NCBI GenBank assembly: GCA_017520365.1
Contig: JAFXFQ010000034.1
Location: forward strand, 1 to 9,470
DNA from: Clostridia bacterium
GTDB taxonomy: Bacteria; Bacillota; Clostridia; Oscillospirales; CAG-272
Direction: 5' to 3'
DNA length: 9,470 nt
The notes beneath the pieces are model-generated. The model had not been told where the DNA came from. It searched no databases and saw only the letters and a list, made by a program, of their open reading frames with translations. The position numbers and the translations under genes were made by a program. This document shows, piece by piece, positions 1-5,388 of this stretch. Numbering within the stretch: position 1 is the first letter of the stretch; each line of letters starts with the position of its first letter.

Positions 1-199
1 ATAGCAGAGTTTTGCGGTACAATTCCGGTACGAGGACACCGCACAGCCGTTACCATATCATAGGAAAAACAGGGAAAAACCCCGCAAAATACAAGGAAAT
101 AACACCGAATACCACCTTCGTAATGTTCCCCCGGACTGTTTTTGCCTGTCGTACCGACATAGGCACACCCTTTCGATTCCCCCGTCAGATACGGGCAAT
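1..199. other. Region without a recognisable gene
   Basis: No coding frame here resembles a protein I know. A minus-strand frame of 36 codons starts at 160 and stops at 50; it has a modest AAAGGG upstream and a hydrophobic C-terminal half, which is too little to call a gene. Another minus-strand frame is free of stops from about 200 to the window edge but has no start and no recognisable motif. A small palindrome (CCCGT, 5-nt loop, ACGGG) lies at 181-195, directly after a 12-base match to the T-arm of the neighbouring tRNA-Glu in opposite orientation. The stretch lies beyond the tRNA terminator, so it belongs to a different transcription unit or is intergenic. Confidence 0.4.
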
Positions 200-240
200 C
201 AAAACAAAAAAGCAAGTCCTTCGACTTGCTTTTTGTTTTG
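200..240 (-). terminator. Intrinsic terminator of the tRNA-Met/tRNA-Glu unit
   Basis: On the minus strand the stem AGCAAGTC, loop GAAG, stem GACTTGCT is followed directly by TTTTTTGTTTT. The A-rich sequence before the stem pairs with this T-rich tail, so the whole inverted repeat spans about 18 pairs with one bulge. It starts right at the encoded CCA of tRNA-Glu. Because the other strand also ends in a T-rich run after the same stem, it could stop transcription from either side. Confidence 0.9.
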
Positions 241-313
241 GTGACCCGTGGGGGAATCGAACCCCCGTTACTGCCGTGAAAGGGCGGTGTCTTAACCTCT
301 TGACCAACGGGCC
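239..313 (-). tRNA. tRNA-Glu (anticodon TTC)
   Basis: A 75-nt cloverleaf with encoded CCA. The acceptor stem GGCCCGT/ACGGGTC has one G-T pair and discriminator A. The D-loop carries GG. The anticodon loop CTTTCAC gives anticodon TTC (Glu, GAA/GAG). The T-arm is GGGGG, TTCGATT, CCCCC. The anticodon stem CCGCC/GGCAG contains one C-A mismatch at the second pair, and the D-stem has only three good pairs. The 5' end abuts the CCA of tRNA-Met with no base between them, and the terminator hairpin begins immediately after the CCA. Confidence 0.96.
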
Positions 314-390
314 TGGTAGCGGAAGTTGGACTTGAACCCACGACCTATCGGGTATGAACCGATTGCTCTAGCCAGCTGAGCTATTCCGCC
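314..390 (-). tRNA. tRNA-Met (anticodon CAT, elongator type)
   Basis: A 77-nt cloverleaf with encoded CCA and acceptor stem GGCGGAA/TTCCGCT (G-T first pair, discriminator A). The D-arm is GCTC...GAGC with GG in the loop. The anticodon stem is ATCGG/CCGAT with loop TTCATAC, giving CAT. A normal first pair and the absence of the initiator's three consecutive G-C pairs in the anticodon stem mark it as elongator rather than fMet; it also resembles the elongator tRNA-Met of Bacillus as I know it. A tRNA-Ile2 (lysidine-modified CAT) is less likely. The T-stem GTGGG/CCAAC contains one G-A mismatch. This is the first gene of the tRNA unit, starting about 12 nt below the -10 box. Confidence 0.95.
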
Positions 391-402
391 ACGCGCTTGA
401 TT

Positions 403-431
403 ATTATAGCATGGTACTACCCCTTTGTCAA
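403..431 (-). promoter_or_regulatory. Consensus housekeeping promoter of the tRNA unit
   Basis: The minus strand carries TTGACA (431-426), a 17-bp spacer and TATAAT (408-403): both hexamers are perfect and the spacing is ideal for the vegetative sigma factor. A start about 7 nt downstream would leave only a few bases before the 5' end of tRNA-Met. A perfect promoter fits the high demand for stable RNA. Confidence 0.93.
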
Positions 432-473
432 TACTAAATTTTAATTTTTTTGAATATTTTTTTGCTTTTTTTG
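432..473 (-). promoter_or_regulatory. A-tract block upstream of the tRNA promoter (UP-element-like)
   Basis: Directly upstream of the -35 box the minus strand has A-runs of four to seven bases (plus-strand T-runs at 439-442, 445-451, 457-463 and 466-472). Their centres are roughly 9 to 12 bp apart, close to helical phase. Upstream A-tracts of this kind bind the alpha subunit C-terminal domain of RNA polymerase at rRNA and tRNA promoters and bend DNA. The function is inferred from position and composition. Confidence 0.45.
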
Positions 474-494
474 CACACGTCCGGCCACCTGTTT

Positions 495-1091
495 TTATTC
501 AAAAATGTCCCTGAATATCTCCACTATTTTAAACTTAAACCTGAAGCTTTTCTTCTCACTGTGAGTTATTGTTCTGTACTGTTCCTCGGTAAAGCCTGCC
601 GCTATAAAGCTCTCCTCCTTCTTAGATGCTGAAGCAGTACACAGCGGGGGATAAAGAACGCACCACCAGTTCTGCCCTTCTGCTTTTCCTATCAGCACTC
701 TGAGGGAGGTATACGTGCCCTCAGGCAGGGTAAAGCCGTCATACGTTCTTTCCGGGTATCGTTCCTTTCCCAGCGTTACCTTCACGCTGTAGTCACTTCC
801 CTCTTCCATTAAAACACTTTGAGCTGCTTTTTCAAATCTTTTAAGGCAGCCTTCTGTTTTAATATACGCGTCTGCGGCATTTGTTGCTTTGATACTCTCT
901 GCCTCCTTAAGTATTGCATCTCTGACCTTCAGCTTTAGAGCCTGATCCTCATCTGAATCTGAATTTGCCAGAACGTGGAGTCTGATCATATTATCATAGA
1001 CCTGCTCCTCTCCGTTAACGGGGAGAATACTGACGAGACAAAATGCGCACAGGAACGATACACAGCATATAAGTATAAATTTAACCTTCAT
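495..1091 (-). CDS. spoIIR: Stage II sporulation protein R (SpoIIR)
   Basis: A protein of 198 residues. The N-terminus (about 3-26) is a hydrophobic signal or anchor segment after MKVK. The family core follows: IRLHVLANSDS at 36-46 with ALKLKVRDAI at 51-60, then RYPERTY at 111-117, and LRVLIGK plus NWWCVLYPPLC at 130-151. These are hallmark SpoIIR blocks. In Bacillus subtilis SpoIIR is made in the forespore under sigma-F, crosses the inner forespore membrane and triggers SpoIIGA to process pro-sigma-E in the mother cell. The start at 1091 is preceded by AAGGAGA nine bases upstream, but that site lies inside the 3' arm of a long hairpin. The gene follows the hydroxyacid dehydrogenase after 65 bp, and no terminator separates it from the downstream tRNA promoter. 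The protein is slightly short for the family at its C-terminus. Confidence 0.95.
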   Translation of the reverse strand: MKVKFILICCVSFLCAFCLVSILPVNGEEQVYDNMIRLHVLANSDSDEDQALKLKVRDAILKEAESIKATNAADAYIKTEGCLKRFEKAAQSVLMEEGSDYSVKVTLGKERYPERTYDGFTLPEGTYTSLRVLIGKAEGQNWWCVLYPPLCTASASKKEESFIAAGFTEEQYRTITHSEKKSFRFKFKIVEIFRDIFE

Positions 1092-1100
1092 AAATTAATA

Positions 1101-1145
1101 TCTCCTTTTCTTTCGGTAGGGTATTATTCCCCGAAGAAAAGGAGA
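1101..1145 (-). promoter_or_regulatory. Hairpin that buries the spoIIR ribosome binding site
   Basis: The minus-strand arm TCTCCTTTTCTT (1145-1134) pairs perfectly with AAGAAAAGGAGA (1112-1101), and a further CGG/CCG pairs above a single bulged A, giving about 15 pairs. The 3' arm contains the complete spoIIR Shine-Dalgarno sequence AAGGAGA, so ribosome access should be blocked in any mRNA that contains both arms. No T-run follows it in either direction, so it is not an intrinsic terminator. Confidence 0.75.
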
Positions 1146-1151
1146 CTATTC
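1122..1151 (-). promoter_or_regulatory. Candidate sigma-F/sigma-G-type promoter of spoIIR
   Basis: The minus strand has GAATA (1151-1147), 15 bp, then GGGAATAATA (1131-1122). This fits the forespore-sigma pattern as I recall it (GHATR-like -35; GG-rich -10 followed by A/T). A start six to nine bases below would fall at about 1116-1113, inside the hairpin loop or the base of its 3' arm, leaving a leader of roughly 22-25 nt with a free ribosome binding site. spoIIR is a known sigma-F target in B. subtilis. The match here is by eye only. Confidence 0.55.
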
Positions 1152-1156
1152 ACGTT

Positions 1157-2104
1157 TTATACAAGTCTTGATCTTTTTTCGCCGCAGAGAAAAGCATCGA
1201 TGCTTTTCATTATATCAGCGAGGCATCTGTTTCTCGCTTCGTATGACCCCCATGCCATATGGGGAGTGAGGCACACGTTTGAAAGCTCTTTAACAGCAAA
1301 ATAGGGACTATCCTCGCCGAAGGGCTCAACTGTATATACGTCCACGCCAAGGCCCCCAAGTCTTCCCTCCCTGACTGCATCACAAAGCGCTGCTTCATCG
1401 CACACTGCTCCTCTTGCCACGTTTACAACAATGACATCCTTTTTCATTGATGCGATCCTTTCCTTATTAATAAGGTTTCTCGTACCGTCGTTAAGGGGTG
1501 TATGGATTGTTATGATATCGGCTTCTCTGCAAAGGGTATCGATATCAACGCAGGTATGATCGGGGACGGGAGTTCTTTTATTGGCGATGACCTTACAGCC
1601 GAGGGCTTCAGCAACAGCGGCCACCTTTTTACCGATATTACCGAGGCCGATGATGCCCCACGTTTTTCCTGCTATTTCGTGGTATACGGGAATAAGTCTA
1701 TTGGCAACTCCGCCTTTTGTATACTCGCCGCTTCTCGTGCATTCTGTATAATCGGGGAGATGTGTTGCAAGAGAGAGGACCATTGAAACAGTAAGCTGAG
1801 CTACACTGTCCGTAGAATAGCCTACTACGTTACAAACGCCGATACTCTTCTTTCTCATATATTCAAGGTCAACATTATCATAGCCTGTTGCGGCGATGCA
1901 GTGAAGCTTTAAGGTGCTGTTTTCACCGAGAGTTGACTCATTAAGCTTTACTTTATTTATGATAACAACGTCTGCATCTGAAAGTCTTTCTGCTACCTCT
2001 TCTGCAGATGTTTTGGGATATGCTGAAACCTCGCCGTATTTCGAAAGAACAGAAAGGTCAAGATCATCTCCGAGAGTAGCTGAGTCAAGAATTACGATTT
2101 TCAT
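1157..2104 (-). CDS. D-2-hydroxyacid dehydrogenase family protein
   Basis: A 315-residue NAD(P)-dependent oxidoreductase of the 2-hydroxyacid dehydrogenase family, full length for the group. An N-terminal substrate domain (about 1-95) and the segment GYSTDSVAQLT (95-105) lead into the Rossmann domain with GLGNIG at 153-158. The three catalytic residues are in place: Arg231 (VARGAV), Glu260 (YTVEPF) and His282 (TPHMAW). The family reduces 2-keto acids to D-2-hydroxy acids; similarity to glycerate/hydroxypyruvate reductases is suggestive, but the substrate cannot be read from the sequence. After the second Rossmann strand (KVIAN, 171-175) come Lys-Arg rather than an acidic residue, which would favour NADP(H). 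The start at 2104 has AAAAGGAT upstream. It lies below the rpsU terminator with no clear promoter of its own and above spoIIR. Confidence 0.9.
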   Translation of the reverse strand: MKIVILDSATLGDDLDLSVLSKYGEVSAYPKTSAEEVAERLSDADVVIINKVKLNESTLGENSTLKLHCIAATGYDNVDLEYMRKKSIGVCNVVGYSTDSVAQLTVSMVLSLATHLPDYTECTRSGEYTKGGVANRLIPVYHEIAGKTWGIIGLGNIGKKVAAVAEALGCKVIANKRTPVPDHTCVDIDTLCREADIITIHTPLNDGTRNLINKERIASMKKDVIVVNVARGAVCDEAALCDAVREGRLGGLGVDVYTVEPFGEDSPYFAVKELSNVCLTPHMAWGSYEARNRCLADIMKSIDAFLCGEKRSRLV

Positions 2105-2131
2105 GATCTATCCTTTTCAAAGTTTTTTGGG

Positions 2132-2151
2132 TACCTTTTTTCAAAAAGGTA
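2132..2151. repeat. Small perfect inverted repeat between rpsU and the dehydrogenase gene
   Basis: TACCTTTTT, 2 bases, AAAAAGGTA (plus strand). It lies between the rpsU terminator tail and the dehydrogenase ribosome binding site and has no T-run after it, so it is not a terminator. Its pyrimidine arm on the minus strand (CCTTTT) could pair either with its partner or with the GAAAAGG of the dehydrogenase Shine-Dalgarno sequence. Confidence 0.6.
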
Positions 2152-2160
2152 AAAAATCTC

Positions 2161-2194
2161 AAAAAAACAATAGCGGCTGACTTTCGTCAGCCGC
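2161..2194 (-). terminator. Intrinsic terminator of rpsU
   Basis: The minus strand shows GCGGCTGAC, loop GAAA (a stable GNRA tetraloop), GTCAGCCGC, then TATTG and seven T. Nine perfect GC-rich pairs starting 8 nt after the rpsU stop codon make this a textbook rho-independent terminator. A second T-run (2151-2156) lies just below. Confidence 0.95.
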
Positions 2195-2202
2195 CAATTG
2201 AA

Positions 2203-2379
2203 TTACTTGAACTTACGCTTTCTTGCTGCCTCAGACTTCTTCTTTCTCTTTACGCTGGGCTTTTCATAGCATTCTCTTTTGCGAAGCTCGGCCTGGATAC
2301 CGGATCTCTGGCACTGACGCTTGAAGCGACGGAGCGCACTATCAAGAGACTCGTTCTCTTTTACTCTAATTTCTGCCAT
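2203..2379 (-). CDS. rpsU: Small ribosomal subunit protein bS21
   Basis: Reading down from 2379, this 58-residue protein begins MAEIRVKENESLDSALRRFK, continues with the basic helix RQCQRSGIQAELRKRECYEK, and ends in the very basic tail SVKRKKKSEAARKRKFK. This is the standard S21 sequence and length for Firmicutes. S21 joins the 30S subunit near the mRNA exit/anti-Shine-Dalgarno region and assists initiation. A strong AAGGGAGGG (2398-2390) lies 10 bases before the ATG. It has its own consensus promoter and terminator, so it can be made independently of leuS just upstream, although no terminator separates the two. Confidence 0.97.
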   Translation of the reverse strand: MAEIRVKENESLDSALRRFKRQCQRSGIQAELRKRECYEKPSVKRKKKSEAARKRKFK

Positions 2380-2400
2380 TGTTCTGTTTCCCTCCCTTCG

Positions 2401-2438
2401 CTATGCACACATAGGAAAGTGCCGGATTGCACTTCCTA
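2401..2438 (-). promoter_or_regulatory. Structured 5' leader of rpsU
   Basis: In the minus strand TAGGAAGTGC (2438-2429) pairs with GCACTTTCCTA (2422-2412), giving ten pairs with one bulged T and loop AATCCG. A second perfect hairpin follows, CTATG-TGTG-CATAG (2414-2401). The two share three bases, so they partly exclude each other, and the second ends two bases before the Shine-Dalgarno sequence. The likely transcription start falls in the first arm, making this a 5'-terminal stem-loop. It may stabilise the mRNA or modulate translation; no known riboswitch or protein-binding motif is recognised. Confidence 0.5.
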
Positions 2439-2441
2439 AAC

Positions 2442-2470
2442 ATTATATACTTGAAAGCGCCGCTTGTCAA
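2442..2470 (-). promoter_or_regulatory. Consensus housekeeping promoter of rpsU
   Basis: TTGACA (2470-2465), 17 bp, TATAAT (2447-2442) on the minus strand: perfect hexamers and spacing. It sits 25 bp below the leuS stop codon in AT-rich DNA. The expected start is near 2435, giving a leader of about 56 nt. Confidence 0.93.
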
Positions 2471-2495
2471 GCATTATTTTATATTTTTGATATAA

Positions 2496-4898
2496 TTATT
2501 TTGCAACGATATTGACAATCTTTCCGGGAACATAGATCTCCTTGATGATGGTTTTTCCTTCTAGGAGACTTGCGATCTTTTCGTCTGCCTTTGCTGCGGA
2601 AATTGCTGTATCCTTATCAGCGTTTGCGGCGATAACAACAGTTCCCTTCAGCTTACCGGAGATCTGAACCGCGATCTCGATAGTGGAGTCAACTGTCTTT
2701 GCCTCGTCATACTCGGGCCACTTGGAAAGGCTGAGAAGCTCTTTTTCTCCCAGTGTTTCCCAGATCTCCTCACAAAGGTGGGGAGCGTAGGGGCAAAGGA
2801 TACCGATAAACATCTTGAGCTCATCAACGGTGAGGCTGCCGTGATCGTAGATATCGTTGATGAGAGCCATCATTGCGGCGATACCTGTATTGAACTTCAT
2901 AGATTCGATATCGCTTGTGACCTTCTTTACCGTCTTATGGAACTTAGTCTCAAGCTCGGGGGTTGCACCGCTTCCCTTTGCCATATCAACGAGGCCTGCA
3001 ACTCTGTCAAGGAATCGCTTACAGCCCTTCATAGAGCTATCGTTCCAGGGGGTTGCGCTCTCGTAGTCACCCATAAAGAGTACGTATACGCGGAGAACGT
3101 CAGCACCGTAGGAATCAACAACGTCGTTGGGGTCTACCACGTTACCCTTGGACTTGGACATCTTATCGCCGTCAGGTCCGAGGATGAGGCCCTGAGCAGT
3201 TCTCTTTGCGTAGGGCTCCTTGGTAGGAACCTCGCCGATGTCATAGAGGAAGTGATGCCAGAAGCGAGAATAGATCATATGGCGGGTAACGTGCTCCATA
3301 CCGCCGTTATACCAGTCAACGGGAAGCCAATACTTGAGCTTATCGTGATCTGCAAAGGCGCACTCGTTCTTGGGGTCGATATAACGGAGGAAGTACCAGG
3401 AGGAGCCTGCCCACTGAGGCATTATATCAGTTTCTCTCTTTGCAGGTTCTCCGCACTTGGGACACTTACAATTTACAAAGTCTGTAAGCTTTGCGAGGGG
3501 GCTTTCGCCGCCCTGACCGGGCTCGAAGTTCTCCATAGGAGGAAGACGGAGAGGAAGCTCCTCATAAGGAACGCCTACGATTCCGCACTTATCGCAATGA
3601 ACGATGGGAATAGGCTCGCCCCAATAACGCTGACGGTTGAATGCCCAGTCCTTCATCTTATACTGAACGCCGCCTTCACCGAGGCCCTTCTTTTCAAGCT
3701 CCTCTATCATTCTCTTGATAGAGTCCTTCTTATTTGTGAAGCCGTTAAGGAATTCGGAATTTACCATTTCTCCATCGCCTGCGTATGCTTCAACAGAGAT
3801 ATCTCCGCCCTTTATAACCTCGATGATGTCAATACCGAACTTCTTTGCAAAGTCGTAGTCACGCTGGTCGTGTGCGGGTACTGCCATGATAGCGCCTGTG
3901 CCGTAGCCCATCATAACGTAGTCGGAAATATAAACGGGGATCTCCTTTCCGTTTACGGGGTTCACAGCCTTAAAGCCGTCAATGCAGACACCGGTTTTGT
4001 CCTTAACCAGCTGAGTTCTCTCAAATTCTGTTTTCTTTGCGCACTCGGCTCTGTACGCTTCGATCTCTGTCATATTGCCGATCTTATCTGCGTACTTATC
4101 GATGATGGGATGCTCGGGTGCCATGACCATAAAGGTCACGCCGAAAAGTGTGTCGGGACGTGTTGTATAAACTGTAAGAAGCTCGTCTGTATCCTTGAGG
4201 GCAAACTTTACAAATGCGCCTGTGGACTTACCGATCCAGTTCTCCTGCTGCATCTTGATATTGGGAAGATAATCAACAGTATCAAGGCCCTGGAGGAGCT
4301 TATCGGCATACTCTGTGATACGGAGATACCAAACGTCCTTGGACTTCTGAACGATATCTGAGTGGCAGATATCGCACTTACCGCCCTGAGAGTCCTCGTT
4401 GGAAAGAACCACCTTACAGGAGGGGCAATAGTTTACAAGAGCCTTATCACGGAACACGAGGCCCTTATCGAACATCTTTCTGAAGATCCACTGAGTCCAC
4501 TTATAGTAGTCCTCTTCCGTGGTATCAATAACTCTGGACCAATCGAAGGAGAAGCCCACGCGCTTCAGCTGGTTTGTGAAGTTTGCGATGTTCTTATCTG
4601 TTACTACTCTGGGATGGGTGTTTGTCTTGATCGCGTAGTTCTCTGTGGGGAGGCCGAAGGCATCAAATCCGATGGGGAAAAGAACGTTATAGCCTTCCAT
4701 TCTGCGCTTGCGGGAAACTACCTCAAGGCCGGAATAAGCCTTGATATGTCCAACGTGCATACCTGCGCCGCTGGGATAGGGGAACTCTACCATTGAGAAG
4801 AACTTGGGCTTTTCGGAAAAATCTACCGCTTCAAAAGCCTTTTTCTCCTCCCATTTTTTCTGCCACTTGGCTTCAATTTCTCTAAAATCGTACTTCAT
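2496..4898 (-). CDS. leuS: Leucyl-tRNA synthetase
   Basis: An 800-residue class Ia aminoacyl-tRNA synthetase, complete for bacterial LeuRS. It charges tRNA-Leu with leucine using ATP in the cytoplasm. The HIGH-type motif is HVGH at 48-51 after PYPSGAG, and the KMSKS loop is at 579-583. A first metal-type cluster is C158-x2-C161 and C175-x2-C178. The CP1 editing domain (about 225-415) has the Thr-rich TTRPDT at 245-250 and GYGTGAIMAVPAHDQRD at 331-347, whose Asp normally anchors the mischarged amino acid, so proofreading looks intact. A second Cys cluster (C435, C438, C477, C479, C482) precedes the catalytic domain's second half. The anticodon-binding and C-terminal domains run to 800. The start at 4898 follows GGAG about ten bases upstream. 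It lies 49 bp below rsfS. No T-box leader is visible. Confidence 0.98.
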   Translation of the reverse strand: MKYDFREIEAKWQKKWEEKKAFEAVDFSEKPKFFSMVEFPYPSGAGMHVGHIKAYSGLEVVSRKRRMEGYNVLFPIGFDAFGLPTENYAIKTNTHPRVVTDKNIANFTNQLKRVGFSFDWSRVIDTTEEDYYKWTQWIFRKMFDKGLVFRDKALVNYCPSCKVVLSNEDSQGGKCDICHSDIVQKSKDVWYLRITEYADKLLQGLDTVDYLPNIKMQQENWIGKSTGAFVKFALKDTDELLTVYTTRPDTLFGVTFMVMAPEHPIIDKYADKIGNMTEIEAYRAECAKKTEFERTQLVKDKTGVCIDGFKAVNPVNGKEIPVYISDYVMMGYGTGAIMAVPAHDQRDYDFAKKFGIDIIEVIKGGDISVEAYAGDGEMVNSEFLNGFTNKKDSIKRMIEELEKKGLGEGGVQYKMKDWAFNRQRYWGEPIPIVHCDKCGIVGVPYEELPLRLPPMENFEPGQGGESPLAKLTDFVNCKCPKCGEPAKRETDIMPQWAGSSWYFLRYIDPKNECAFADHDKLKYWLPVDWYNGGMEHVTRHMIYSRFWHHFLYDIGEVPTKEPYAKRTAQGLILGPDGDKMSKSKGNVVDPNDVVDSYGADVLRVYVLFMGDYESATPWNDSSMKGCKRFLDRVAGLVDMAKGSGATPELETKFHKTVKKVTSDIESMKFNTGIAAMMALINDIYDHGSLTVDELKMFIGILCPYAPHLCEEIWETLGEKELLSLSKWPEYDEAKTVDSTIEIAVQISGKLKGTVVIAANADKDTAISAAKADEKIASLLEGKTIIKEIYVPGKIVNIVAK

Positions 4899-4947
4899 TT
4901 TTATTTTTCTCCGGGGTGGAATTATTTTCTTTTATTATGTAAAGGAC

Positions 4948-5364
4948 TCAGTCCTCTGTGAGGATATCCTCAATTGCGATCTCGCTGCCCTCGCTGTAAA
5001 GCTTTTCAAGCTTATAGAAATCACGGGCATCCTGGTTAAACACGTGAAGGATAACGCAGGAATAGTCGGAAAGGATCCATGAGTCACCTCTGGAGCCTTC
5101 GATGGCACGGGGGGTGATCCCGTACTCGGAGAGACGGAATTCGACCTCCTCGGAGAGGGAGCTTACCTGAGTTGTGGAGTTACCTGTTGCAACAACAAAG
5201 TAATCTGCGATAACTGTCTGCTCTTCAACGTGGAGAAGCTTTATATCCTTTGCCTTCTTTGCATCAAGCACCTTTACTGCAAACTCTGCGATGTCACGGG
5301 GTGTTGCGTTTTCGGGAAGGGTGATCTTTGCCGCGGGGGCATCGTTATTCATAATGTTTTCCAT
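4948..5364 (-). CDS. rsfS: Ribosome silencing factor RsfS (YbeB/Iojap family)
   Basis: A 138-residue protein with the RsfS/Iojap domain at about 22-133. Landmarks are DYFVVATGNSTTQV (54-67), AIEG (87-90) and SWILSDYSCVILHVF followed by RDFYKLEKLYSEG (95-126). The family binds uL14 on the 50S subunit and blocks joining with 30S when nutrients fall, slowing translation. AAAGGAT ten bases before the ATG at 5364 supports this start over the Met at residue 5. It lies 24 bp below the second LCP gene and 49 bp above leuS, the usual position in Firmicutes. The 3' end overlaps a set of short palindromes. Confidence 0.96.
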   Translation of the reverse strand: MENIMNNDAPAAKITLPENATPRDIAEFAVKVLDAKKAKDIKLLHVEEQTVIADYFVVATGNSTTQVSSLSEEVEFRLSEYGITPRAIEGSRGDSWILSDYSCVILHVFNQDARDFYKLEKLYSEGSEIAIEDILTED

Positions 5365-5388
5365 ATTTATGCTGATCCTTTCTTATTA

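Noticed and set aside
50..160. Minus-strand 36-residue frame with AAAGGG upstream
   Set aside because: It is too short, the start context is weak, and the hydrophobic tail matches nothing I know; chance is a sufficient explanation.
12..335. Plus-strand open frame of 107 codons
   Set aside because: It runs antisense through the terminator and tRNA-Glu; its C-terminal part is simply translated tRNA complement.
1101..1145. The spoIIR leader hairpin as a terminator of the dehydrogenase gene
   Set aside because: No T-run follows the stem on either strand and the arms are AG/CT-rich rather than GC-rich.
2778..4361. Open plus-strand frame of 527 codons antisense to leuS
   Set aside because: It mirrors leuS codon bias, contains no recognisable domain, lacks a ribosome site and would sit opposite a certain essential gene.
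4899..4947. T-box or other tRNA-sensing leader for leuS
   Set aside because: Only 49 bases separate rsfS and leuS, too few for a T-box, and no T-box-like sequence or terminator is present.
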